NCBI GenBank assembly: GCA_014653355.1 | Contig: JACWEO010000002.1 | Coordinates: 1-64,000 of the forward strand | DNA: 64,000 nt | Direction of reading: 5' to 3' | DNA from: Pelagibacterales bacterium SAG-MED47 | GTDB taxonomy: Bacteria > Pseudomonadota > Alphaproteobacteria > Pelagibacterales > Pelagibacteraceae | Shown: piece after piece, positions 46,388-54,363 of the stretch | Position numbering within the stretch: the stretch's first letter is position 1 | Layout: each line of letters starts with the position of its first letter | Program-made: the position numbers and the translations under genes | The notes under the pieces: generated by a model | Told to the model about the DNA's origin: nothing | The model's input: only the letters and a program-made list of their open reading frames with translations | The model's database searches: none

Positions 46388-48281
46388 CTTTTAAAATATT
46401 GTTTTTGATAAGATCCTCTTTAATTTCAATTAAAATAGCTGGATCATCTATTGTTGGAGGCATTTTATATTCATCATTATCGGCAATTTTTCTTATGGTA
46501 CCTCTCAATATTTTACCTGATCTTGTTTTTGGAAGTCTTTTAATAACTATAGCAACTTTAAATGCAGCGACTGGACCAATTTTATCTCTTACCATTTTAA
46601 TACATTCTTTAGAAATAGTTTCGTTATCTTTATCTACACCTACCTTTAAAACTATAAGGCCAATAGGCAATTGTCCTTTCAACTTATCAGCTATCCCAAG
46701 AACAGCACATTCCGCAACTGATTGATGTTCGGATAAGACTTCTTCTATTGCTCCTGTAGACAACCTATGACCAGCTACATTTATAATATCATCAGTTCGT
46801 GACATAATCCAAATATACCCATCTTCATCAATATGGCCTGCATCATAAGTTTGATAATAACCCTCATAGTTTGACATATAGTTTTCTTTATATCTTTTAT
46901 CTGCATTCCAAAGAGTTGGAAAAGTTCCTGGTGGTAATGGAAGTTTAACTACTATATCTCCCATTTCGTTTGGTTTAGCGAGAGTTTGATCAGATTTGAT
47001 TACTTTAACATCATAACCAGGAACTGCTTTACAAGCTGAACCATATTTGGTTTTCATCATTTCAATACCTGTGCAATTAGAACTGATTGCCCAGCTAGTT
47101 TCAGTTTGCCACCAGTGATCAATTACTGGAACATTTAATAAATTTTCAGCCCACTTAATTGTATCCGGATCAGCTCTTTCACCAGCGAGAAAAAGACTTT
47201 CAAATTTAGATAGATCATATTTAGAAAAAAATTTTCCTTCAGGATCTTCTTTTTTAATTGCTCTAAATGCAGTGGGTGCAGTAAACAATGATTTAACTTT
47301 ATAGTCAGAAATGATTTTCCAGAAAGCACCAGCATCTGGAGTACCAACTGGTTTACCTTCAAATAGAACTGTAGTGCATCCTTTAAATAAAGGAGCATAA
47401 ACGATATATGAATGTCCAACTATCCAACCAATATCACTAGCAGACCACCAAATATCTCCTGCATCTATGTTATATATATTTTTCATAGTCCATTTTAATG
47501 CAACTACATGACCACCGATATCTCTTACTATCCCTTTAGGTGTACCTGTTGTTCCAGAAGTATATAGAATATAGGCAAATTCATTTGAATTCATTTCAAC
47601 ACAATCAACTTCATTTGCTTTTGAAACTACTTCTTCCCAACTTACCTCTTTAGGAGTATTTAATTTTACTTCATGACCTGATCTTTGAAATAAAATCATT
47701 TTATCAATTTTGTGATTAGCAAGTTTAATTGCTTCATCTACTAGTGGTTTATATTCTACGGTTTTTCCAGGCTCAAAACCACATGATGCTGTGACCAATA
47801 CTTTTGCTTTACTATCATCAATTCTACTTGCTAGTTCATTAGAAGCAAATCCTCCAAATACTACTGAGTGAATTGCACCTATTCTTGCACATGCGAGCAT
47901 TGCAACAACTGCTTCTGGTATCATAGGCATATAAATAATTACTCTATCTCCCTTGTTAACACCTTGATCTTGAAGGGCTCCAGCAAATCTTGAAACTTTT
48001 GAACGCAACTCCTCATAAGTGAATTTATTTTTGGTACCAGTTATTGGACTATCGTATATTAGCGCAGTTCTTTTTCCATTACCCTGGTCGATGTGAATAT
48101 CTAGTGCGTTATAACAAGTGTTTGTTACACCATCTTCGTACCACTTATAAAAAGGATGATTTGATTTATTGAGAATTTTAGTTGGTTTCTTGAACCAAAA
48201 AATATCATTTGATGCATCACTCCAAAATTTTTCAGGATTATTAATTGATTGTTCGTAGATTTTGTTAAATTTAGCTGACAT
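46380..48281 (-). CDS. prpE: Acyl-CoA synthetase of the propionyl-CoA synthetase type
   Basis: This 633-residue AMP-forming enzyme activates propionate (and probably acetate) to the CoA ester. Adenylate-binding YILYTSGTTGTPKGIVRD is near residues 236-253. Family signs for PrpE are LVTASCGFEPGKTVEYKPLVDEAI and DHWWQTETSWAIS. TDDIINVAGHRLSTGAIEEVL leads to PKTRSGKILRG, whose Lys is the usual acetylation control site. Length matches. AcsA is the main alternative. Its start is divergent from the proteorhodopsin gene across 215 bases. Confidence 0.9.
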   Translation of the reverse strand: MSAKFNKIYEQSINNPEKFWSDASNDIFWFKKPTKILNKSNHPFYKWYEDGVTNTCYNALDIHIDQGNGKRTALIYDSPITGTKNKFTYEELRSKVSRFAGALQDQGVNKGDRVIIYMPMIPEAVVAMLACARIGAIHSVVFGGFASNELASRIDDSKAKVLVTASCGFEPGKTVEYKPLVDEAIKLANHKIDKMILFQRSGHEVKLNTPKEVSWEEVVSKANEVDCVEMNSNEFAYILYTSGTTGTPKGIVRDIGGHVVALKWTMKNIYNIDAGDIWWSASDIGWIVGHSYIVYAPLFKGCTTVLFEGKPVGTPDAGAFWKIISDYKVKSLFTAPTAFRAIKKEDPEGKFFSKYDLSKFESLFLAGERADPDTIKWAENLLNVPVIDHWWQTETSWAISSNCTGIEMMKTKYGSACKAVPGYDVKVIKSDQTLAKPNEMGDIVVKLPLPPGTFPTLWNADKRYKENYMSNYEGYYQTYDAGHIDEDGYIWIMSRTDDIINVAGHRLSTGAIEEVLSEHQSVAECAVLGIADKLKGQLPIGLIVLKVGVDKDNETISKECIKMVRDKIGPVAAFKVAIVIKRLPKTRSGKILRGTIRKIADNDEYKMPPTIDDPAILIEIKEDLIKNNILKGG

Positions 48282-48427
48282 TTAAAATTTGATTCGTTAT
48301 TGCCCTTTTTTAGATTTTTAACTTCAAAATTGTATTTAATTTTAAAAAGTAAGTAAAATCAATGCTTATTAATGATAATTTTGTCTTCTATAAACTCCTC
48401 TAATTTGGTATTTATCGCTCAACTTTG

Positions 48428-48463
48428 GCTTAGGGAAACCTAAGCTTAGTTTATATAAACTAA
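48428..48463 (+). promoter_or_regulatory. Two back-to-back hairpins in the proteorhodopsin leader
   Basis: GCTTAGG (48428-48434) and CCTAAGC (48439-48445) form a perfect 7-bp stem around a GAAA (GNRA) tetraloop. The next base begins TTAGTTTATATAAACTAA (48446-48463), an 18-bp perfect palindrome. In RNA this would be a second hairpin, in DNA a dimeric protein site. They end 33 bases before the ATG and 19 bases before the AGAGGGAG ribosome-binding site. They have no T tract, so are not a terminator. The rest of the 215-base gap (48282-48427) shows AT-rich sequence with no confident promoter. Confidence 0.6.
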
Positions 48464-48496
48464 ACAAGTAAAAACTAACTAAAGAGGGAGTTTTTT

Positions 48497-49270
48497 ATGA
48501 AAAAACTTAAATTGTTTGCTCTTACAGTTGTAGCCCTATTAGGTGTTACGACAGTAGCAAACGCTGCGACCACTATGTTAGCTCAAGATGATTTCGTTGG
48601 AATTTCTTTTTGGATAATTTCAATGGGTATGTTGGCTGCAACTGCTTTTTTCTTTATGGAAAGAAGTTCTGTAAATCCAGCATGGAAAACATCTGTGACT
48701 GTAGCTGGTCTAGTAACTGGTATTGCTTTTATCCATTACATGTACATGAGAGATGTATGGGTATCAACTGGCGATTCACCAACAGTATATAGATATATTG
48801 ATTGGTTAATTACTGTGCCATTACAGATGATAGAATTCTACTTAATTCTAGTAGCTGTAAGAAAAGCAAACTCTGGAATTTTCTGGAGATTGTTAATTGG
48901 TTCATTAGTAATGTTAATCGGTGGATATTTAGGAGAAGCTGGATACATCAACGCTACACTTGGTTTTGTAATCGGTATGGCAGGTTGGGTATACATTCTT
49001 TATGAAATATTCTCAGGTGAAGCTGGAAAAGCTGCTTCAAAAAGTGGAAACAAAGCTCTTGTTACTGCTTTTGGTGCGATGAGAATGATCGTTACAGTAG
49101 GTTGGGCAATTTACCCACTAGGTTATGTATTTGGTTACCTAACAGGTGGTGTAGACGCTAACTCACTAAACGTCGTTTACAATTTAGCTGACTTCATTAA
49201 CAAAATTGCATTCGGTCTAGTAATTTGGGCTGCTGCAGTAAGTTCTGGAGCTGGTGCAAGAAGCAGATAA
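48497..49270 (+). CDS. Proteorhodopsin (predicted blue-absorbing proton pump)
   Basis: This 257-residue, seven-helix retinal protein has a signal-like N-terminus (MKKLKLFALTVVALLGVTTVANA). Mapped on green proteorhodopsin, key residues are H80 (H75), D102 (proton acceptor D97), E113 (donor E108) and K236 (retinal Schiff base K231) in NLADFINKIAFGL. The tuning residue is Q110 in RYIDWLITVPLQM, the position where Leu gives green and Gln gives blue absorption. A strong ribosome-binding site (AGAGGGAG) stands seven bases before the ATG. It is followed by a strong terminator, then ferredoxin and its reductase. No retinal-synthesis genes lie in the window. Confidence 0.97.
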   Translation: MKKLKLFALTVVALLGVTTVANAATTMLAQDDFVGISFWIISMGMLAATAFFFMERSSVNPAWKTSVTVAGLVTGIAFIHYMYMRDVWVSTGDSPTVYRYIDWLITVPLQMIEFYLILVAVRKANSGIFWRLLIGSLVMLIGGYLGEAGYINATLGFVIGMAGWVYILYEIFSGEAGKAASKSGNKALVTAFGAMRMIVTVGWAIYPLGYVFGYLTGGVDANSLNVVYNLADFINKIAFGLVIWAAAVSSGAGARSR

Positions 49271-49290
49271 TTACTGTTTAAATTAAATTT

Positions 49291-49332
49291 ATAGGGCGAG
49301 TATGTTTTTGCATACTTGCCCTATTTTTTTTT
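49291..49332 (+). terminator. Rho-independent terminator after proteorhodopsin
   Basis: ATAGGGCGAGTATG pairs with CATACTTGCCCTAT (one G-T wobble) around TTTTTG, followed by a run of T. The stem is about 14 bp, the strongest terminator in the window, and would separate proteorhodopsin mRNA from the ferredoxin pair. Confidence 0.9.
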
Positions 49333-49349
49333 AGGGCTATATACATCTC

Positions 49350-49670
49350 ATGCCAAAAATAACTTACATCACCCACGATAAGCAAAGTCAAACCGTTGAA
49401 GTACAAAATGGCTTAACTGTAATGGAAGGAGCTATCCAAAATGATATTCCAGGAATTGATGCTGATTGTGGAGGAGGAATGGCTTGCGCGACTTGCCATG
49501 TTTATGTCACAGAAGATTGGTTTGATAAGCTACCTAAAAAAGAAGACGGTGAAGAAGATATGTTAGATATGGCATTTGAACCAAAAAAAAATAGCAGACT
49601 TAGTTGTCAACTTATAGTCTCAGATGAAATGGATGGTTTGGTGGTAAATATACCATCAAAGCAAACTTAA
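49350..49670 (+). CDS. [2Fe-2S] ferredoxin (adrenodoxin type)
   Basis: This 106-residue electron carrier has Cys ligands C40, C46, C49 and C86 in [13 protein letters not shown] and RLSCQL, the C-x5-C-x2-C...C pattern of vertebrate-type ferredoxins. In bacteria these serve iron-sulfur assembly or cytochrome P450 systems. Here it ends one base before the flavoprotein reductase, so they form a likely redox pair. It begins 17 bases after the proteorhodopsin terminator. Confidence 0.94.
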   Translation: MPKITYITHDKQSQTVEVQNGLTVMEGAIQNDIPGIDADCGGGMACATCHVYVTEDWFDKLPKKEDGEEDMLDMAFEPKKNSRLSCQLIVSDEMDGLVVNIPSKQT

Positions 49671-50687
49671 ATGATTAAAACAGACGCGTTAATTATTGGA
49701 GCAGGACCAACTGGTTTGTTTACAGCACATCAATTAAAATTAATTGGTTTAGATTGTGAAGTAGTAGATAATCTAGATAAAATTGGTGGGCAGTGTATAG
49801 AGCTGTATCCTGATAAGCCAATTTACGATATCCCTGCTGTACCAGAGTGTACTGGTGAAGAATTAACAAATAATTTAATCAATCAATTAAAACCTTTTGA
49901 TATTAAATTTCATTTGGGTGAAAGAGTTGATGAAGTTAAAAAAGATAATGATAATTGGATTGTTAAAACAAATAACGGTAAGTCTTTTTCTACGCCAAAT
50001 GTTATAATCGCTGGTGGAGTAGGCTCTTTTGAACCGAGAAAATTTTCGCCCAAAGAATGTGAAAAATTTGAAAATAAATCTTTGTTTTATTCAGTTCAAA
50101 ATAAAAAAGTATTCGAAGGAAAAACAGTTACAATCTTTGGTGGGGGAGATAGTGCTTTAGATTGGGCAGTAGAATTAACAAAAATTTCAAAAGTTAATCT
50201 TGTTCATAGAAGAGATGAATTTAGAGGTGCACAAGCAACATTAAATAAAGTTAAAGAATTAACTAGTGCTGGAAAAATTAATTTATCAACAAAATATCAG
50301 CTAGCAAGTGTAAATGGATCAAACAAAATAGAGAGTATTGATATCAAAAGTGATGATGGAGAGACTAAAAACTTAAAAACTGATTATGTCTTAGGTTTTT
50401 TTGGTTTAGTTATGCAGCTAGGACCAATTGCTAATTGGGGTTTAAATATTAATAAAAAAACTATAGCGGTCGATACCGAAAAATTTGAAACAAATCAAAA
50501 AGGTATTTATGCAGTAGGAGATATTTGTACTTATCCAGGAAAATTAAGACTTATCTTATCAGGTTTTCATGAAGGAGCTTTAGCTGCTAGAGCATGCTTT
50601 AAGTTAGCAAGACCAAATGAAAAATACAGATTTGAATTTACCACCACTTCTTCAAATTTATTAAAAAGACTTGGTAAAAAAGATTGA
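49671..50687 (+). CDS. Ferredoxin--NADP+ reductase (thioredoxin-reductase-like, type 2)
   Basis: This 338-residue flavoprotein has FAD motif IIGAGPTGLFTAHQL at the start and GGQCIELYPDKPIYDIPA. The NADPH site is TIFGGGDSALDWAVEL near residue 160, and a final FAD segment is GIYAVGDICTYPGKLRLILSGFHEGALAA. Unlike thioredoxin reductase it lacks the CxxC pair, which fits the thioredoxin-reductase-like FNR of Bacillus and other bacteria. Adjacent ferredoxin is its obvious partner. The stop overlaps the GST TTG start. Confidence 0.93.
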   Translation: MIKTDALIIGAGPTGLFTAHQLKLIGLDCEVVDNLDKIGGQCIELYPDKPIYDIPAVPECTGEELTNNLINQLKPFDIKFHLGERVDEVKKDNDNWIVKTNNGKSFSTPNVIIAGGVGSFEPRKFSPKECEKFENKSLFYSVQNKKVFEGKTVTIFGGGDSALDWAVELTKISKVNLVHRRDEFRGAQATLNKVKELTSAGKINLSTKYQLASVNGSNKIESIDIKSDDGETKNLKTDYVLGFFGLVMQLGPIANWGLNINKKTIAVDTEKFETNQKGIYAVGDICTYPGKLRLILSGFHEGALAARACFKLARPNEKYRFEFTTTSSNLLKRLGKKD

Positions 50688-51310
50688 TAGAACTTTTTTC
50701 AGCAAATACTCCTAATGGAAAAAAGATAAGTATTATGCTCGAAGAAATTGGCTATGAATATAAAACTACTAAGATAGATCTTGATGAGGGTGAACAATTT
50801 AAACCTGAATTTAAAAAGATTAGCCCATTAAGTAAAATCCCAGTAATAATTGATCATAGTAAAAATAAAACAATTTTTGAGTCTGGTGCAATATTAATGT
50901 ACTTGGCGGAGGAAAGTGGAAAATTTTATGACCAAAAAAATAGATTAGAGATAAATCAGTGGTTGATGGCTCAGATGGGTTATGTTGGACCAATGTTAGG
51001 TCAACATCACCAATTTCATCATTACAACCCTGGAAAAAGTAAATTTGGAGAAGAGAGATATTTCAAAATTGCAGAAAGAATTTATACTGAACTTGACCAG
51101 AGGCTTTCAAACTCAAAATTTTTATCAGGTGATAATTATACAATAGCAGACATTGGAACCTTCCCATGGATTGCTAGGCATGAATGGCATGATATAGGGC
51201 TTTCTAATTATAAAAATTTGACAAGATGGTACAATGATATTGCAAAAAGAGAAGCTGTCATAAAAGGTTTTTCTTTTATGAATAAAGATGAAGTTATACC
51301 AAAACCTTAA
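50684..51310 (+). CDS. Glutathione S-transferase-family protein
   Basis: This 208-residue protein has the thioredoxin-like GST N-domain (IELFSANTPNGKKISIMLEEIGYEY, LSKIPVIIDH, IFESGAILMYLAEESG) and the all-helical C-domain with NYTIADIGTFPW, the family N-cap motif. The N-terminal pattern TPNG-KISIMLEE resembles disulfide-bond oxidoreductase (YfcG-like) GSTs. It starts with TTG overlapping the reductase stop by four bases, so it belongs to the ferredoxin-reductase operon. Substrate unknown. Confidence 0.87.
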   Translation: MIELFSANTPNGKKISIMLEEIGYEYKTTKIDLDEGEQFKPEFKKISPLSKIPVIIDHSKNKTIFESGAILMYLAEESGKFYDQKNRLEINQWLMAQMGYVGPMLGQHHQFHHYNPGKSKFGEERYFKIAERIYTELDQRLSNSKFLSGDNYTIADIGTFPWIARHEWHDIGLSNYKNLTRWYNDIAKREAVIKGFSFMNKDEVIPKP

Positions 51311-51411
51311 TTTACTGAGTTTAACAATCTAAATAAAGAAGCAAATATCCCATGTCCAGACAATTCAATTAATAAAACTACAATAACTATAAATACTAAT
51401 TTTTTATTCAT
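51307..51411 (-). CDS. Tiny hypothetical membrane protein (34 aa)
   Basis: The product starts MNKKLVFIVIVVLLIELSGH and has one membrane helix. Its ATG overlaps the stop of the upstream 42-residue ORF as ATGA, and that ORF's ATG in turn overlaps the dksA stop. This arrangement suggests translational coupling. Too short for the ORF threshold; support is position and overlap only. Confidence 0.45.
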   Translation of the reverse strand: MNKKLVFIVIVVLLIELSGHGIFASLFRLLNSVN

Positions 51412-51536
51412 CTAGTAAATACAAATAATAATAAAAGGATCCAAAAAAAACCATAATAAAAGTAAATATATTTTTTTGTAAAATTGTAAGTGATTGGATT
51501 ATGAACTTGCTTATTTTTTTTCTTTTTTTTAGTCAT
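51408..51536 (-). CDS. Tiny hypothetical membrane protein (42 aa)
   Basis: Starts MTKKKKKNKQ, then YIYFYYGFFWILLLLFVFTR: a very basic N-terminus and one C-terminal membrane helix. The ATG (plus strand CAT at 51534-51536) overlaps the dksA stop. The longer start, 60 bases upstream, would lie inside dksA and is less likely. Confidence 0.5.
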   Translation of the reverse strand: MTKKKKKNKQVHNPITYNFTKKYIYFYYGFFWILLLLFVFTR

Positions 51537-52059
51537 CGGCGTGAACCTTTTCATTTTTTTCGTGTTTTTCTTGTGCAGCAATTGTATATTTTGCAATAGG
51601 TCTTGCCATTAGCCTTTTTAACCCAATTGGCTCAGCAGTATCTAAACAATAACCATAGGTATCGTCCTTGAGTCTTATTAAAGCTTTATCAATTTCAGAA
51701 ATTAACTTGATCTGTCTGTTGATTGCTTTCATTTCTACATTTTTGTCAGTATATGAACTGGCTTGGTCAACAATATCTGCAGAAATACTATTATCATCCA
51801 TACTTCCATTATAGAGAGCTTCATTATTTGCTCTGACTAATTCTTTTTTCCAATCTTGTAACTTTATTCTGAAAAATACTTTATGTTTTTCACACATATA
51901 TTTTTCAGTATCTTTAGGTATATAGGTTTTAGAAATTTTAATAGGACCTTTAGCTACTATTTTTGGCTTTAAAGCCACTTTTGCTTTTGCTTTTGTTTTA
52001 ATTATAGGTTTGCTTTTAACTTTAGAAACTTTTTTTTTAGCTTTGCTGGTTTTAGGCAT
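51529..52059 (-). CDS. dksA: DksA-like RNA polymerase-binding transcription factor
   Basis: The 176-residue protein (starting MPKTSKAKKKVSK) has a Lys/Ala-rich N-terminal tail, then the coiled coil. The conserved tail is YGYCLDTAEPIGLKRLMARPIAKYTIAAQEKHEK, the DksA signature. The acidic coiled-coil tip is DQASSYTDKN. DksA enters the RNA polymerase secondary channel and, with ppGpp, resets rRNA and amino-acid promoters. Only one of the usual four zinc-finger Cys remains, as in other alphaproteobacterial forms. The ATG at 52059 is preferred to one 54 bases upstream, since the extension runs towards the facing gene and looks non-conserved. Confidence 0.88.
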   Translation of the reverse strand: MPKTSKAKKKVSKVKSKPIIKTKAKAKVALKPKIVAKGPIKISKTYIPKDTEKYMCEKHKVFFRIKLQDWKKELVRANNEALYNGSMDDNSISADIVDQASSYTDKNVEMKAINRQIKLISEIDKALIRLKDDTYGYCLDTAEPIGLKRLMARPIAKYTIAAQEKHEKNEKVHADD

Positions 52060-52138
52060 ATTTTCAAATTGAATTCGAGGGAGTATATTCAGCAAAATAG
52101 GGGTGTCAAGCAACCTTAATTATTGTAAATATTTGTTA

Positions 52139-53458
52139 ATGAATGTTTACAGAAATATTAATAATATTTTTTTTATTTTTGCATTATCTCATTTGATAGT
52201 TTGGACATTAGTTCCATCTATAACAAATAATAATTTACCTCTAGATACTATAGAAGCTTTAGCCTGGGGAAGTAATTTAGATTGGGGATTTAGCAAACAT
52301 CCACCGATGAGTGCTTTTTTCCCTGAAGTTTTTTATAAAATATTTGGTGCTCAAGATTGGGCATATTATCTTTTAAGCCAATTATTTGTTTTAATCGCTT
52401 TTTATTATGTATTCAAATTTGCAAATGAAATTTTAGGCAATATTAGTTTAGCCTTAATTTCAATATTATTACTTACATCAATATATTTTTACAATTTTAC
52501 CACTCCTGAATTTAATGTGAATGTCTGCCAATTACCTTTTTGGTCTATGGTAGTTTATTATTCTTGGAGAATATATGACTCTAAAGAAATAAAATTATCA
52601 GATTGCTTGTTGGTTGGAATATTTGCAGCAATTGGTTTTTTATCAAAATACTTATTTATTTATCTTTTAATATCGGTGGATTTATTGTTTATATATTTAA
52701 TTTTTTTCAAAAAGACCAAAAAGTTTGACTTTAAGTATTTAATTACCCTTGAAGTTTTTTTAGTTTTACTGGTACCTCATTTTATTTGGCTTTATGATAA
52801 TGAATTCATAACTATTTTTTATGGACTTAAAAGAACAGGTTTAGAAGAGTCTGTAATTTTTGATCATATTAAATACCCATTAATTTTCTTAGCTAAACAA
52901 ATTGGAATATTAATTCCTTTTTTCTTTTTAGTTTTTCTTTTAACAAAAAAATTTAAGTTTAAGTTTAATTTTAAAGACAAAAAACTTCTATTTTTATTTT
53001 TTATAAATCTAGCACCTATAGCTTTAATGTTTGCAACCTCGATGGTTATGGGATCAAAAATAAGAACAATGTGGATGACTCCATTTTATTTATTTTTTGG
53101 AGTATTTTTTGTCTACCTACTAAGATCTCAAATAAATTTAAAAAAAATTAATTCTTTCTTGGTGGGATTTTTATTTTTATTTTTTCTATCACCAATTATT
53201 TATTCATATATATCAATTTCTCAACCCGATAAACGAACAGACTATCCTGGAAAAGAAATAGCAATAAAGACTCAAATTACTTGGGATCAAAATTTTAATC
53301 AAGAAATTCAATTTGTAACAGGAGATGAATGGAAAGCTGGAAATCTTTCGTACCACCTTAAATCAAGACCAAAGTGGGAAGGGTATACAAATGATGATAT
53401 ACTAAATAATTCATCTAAATTTATTTGTATAGATGATGTATGTTTGGGAAGATATTAA
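52139..53458 (+). CDS. GT39-family membrane glycosyltransferase
   Basis: This 439-residue polytopic protein (about 11 hydrophobic segments) has the GT39/ArnT-like N-terminal loop DTIEALAWGSNLDWGFSKHPPMSAFF, with the acidic and His-Pro-Pro residues used to bind the polyprenyl-phosphate sugar donor. Members move mannose or aminoarabinose from undecaprenyl phosphate to lipids or proteins in the periplasm. The ATG at 52139 gives a signal-anchor start and is preferred to a GTG at 52103. The GT2 gene begins 17 bases after its stop; together they suggest a polyprenyl-phosphate-sugar pathway. Confidence 0.83.
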   Translation: MNVYRNINNIFFIFALSHLIVWTLVPSITNNNLPLDTIEALAWGSNLDWGFSKHPPMSAFFPEVFYKIFGAQDWAYYLLSQLFVLIAFYYVFKFANEILGNISLALISILLLTSIYFYNFTTPEFNVNVCQLPFWSMVVYYSWRIYDSKEIKLSDCLLVGIFAAIGFLSKYLFIYLLISVDLLFIYLIFFKKTKKFDFKYLITLEVFLVLLVPHFIWLYDNEFITIFYGLKRTGLEESVIFDHIKYPLIFLAKQIGILIPFFFLVFLLTKKFKFKFNFKDKKLLFLFFINLAPIALMFATSMVMGSKIRTMWMTPFYLFFGVFFVYLLRSQINLKKINSFLVGFLFLFFLSPIIYSYISISQPDKRTDYPGKEIAIKTQITWDQNFNQEIQFVTGDEWKAGNLSYHLKSRPKWEGYTNDDILNNSSKFICIDDVCLGRY

Positions 53459-53475
53459 TACTTAAGAATTAATTT

Positions 53476-54345
53476 ATGAAATTTAAAATTTTAATTCCTG
53501 TTTATAATGATTGGCAATCAGTTCTTAAACTTCTTGATAGTATTAACTTAAGTATAGAAAGTTTAGACCATGAAATATCAGTCGTTATCGTTAATGATGC
53601 ATCCAACCATGATCGCCCTTTAGAAGAAAAAGATTTAGAAAATATTTATTCAGTTAAAATTTTAAATATGAAAATAAACCAAGGTCATGCAAGATGTATT
53701 GCTACAGGACTAAAATATATTTATGAAAAAGAAGATTTTGATTATGTAATCCCTATGGATGGTGATGGAGAAGATAGACCTGAAGAAATCAAAAACTTCA
53801 TTAAACTTTCTGAACAAAAAAGTGAAAAATCAATCGTAGGAGAGAGAGTGAAGCGTTCAGAAGGGATATTTTTTCAATTATGTTACAAATTTCATAAGTT
53901 TTTAACTTTAGCATTTACAGGGCAATCCATTAAATTTGGAAACTATAGTTGTCTATCAAAATCAACAATTGAGAAAATGTTAAAGGAAAAGGCTACTTGG
54001 AGTAGTTTTTCAGGTTCATTAAGAAAAGTGGAAAAAGATTTAGTATCTTCACCTTCTGTTAGAGGTACTAGGTATTTTGGACCCTCACAAATGAGTTTTT
54101 TTAATTTATTAAAACACTCACTTTCAATTATCAGTGTTTATAGAAAAACAGTCTTAATTCGATCTGCTTTATTTATTGTTTTTTACATTTTGCTAATCAA
54201 AAGTAATGCCTCAGTTATTACCTCTTTGCCTTTAGTTTTATTGCTTATTATGATTTATTCAATTTCTAGTTTAGCCTTAAGAGAAAATATTGAAGAATTT
54301 AACAATTGTTTAACAAACATTCACGATATTGATAATATAAAATAA
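53476..54345 (+). CDS. GT2-family glycosyltransferase (polyprenyl-phosphate sugar synthase-like)
   Basis: This 289-residue protein has GT-A features: ILIPVYNDWQSVLKLLDSI, VVIVNDASNH, then MDGDGEDRPEEI carrying the DxD metal site. Two C-terminal membrane helices (near residues 225-270) anchor it. This is like DPM1-type enzymes that make polyprenyl-phosphate sugars, the donor the preceding GT39 protein would need. Substrate is unknown. Confidence 0.85.
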   Translation: MKFKILIPVYNDWQSVLKLLDSINLSIESLDHEISVVIVNDASNHDRPLEEKDLENIYSVKILNMKINQGHARCIATGLKYIYEKEDFDYVIPMDGDGEDRPEEIKNFIKLSEQKSEKSIVGERVKRSEGIFFQLCYKFHKFLTLAFTGQSIKFGNYSCLSKSTIEKMLKEKATWSSFSGSLRKVEKDLVSSPSVRGTRYFGPSQMSFFNLLKHSLSIISVYRKTVLIRSALFIVFYILLIKSNASVITSLPLVLLLIMIYSISSLALRENIEEFNNCLTNIHDIDNIK

Positions 54346-54363
54346 TTTTATGTATCTTATTAA

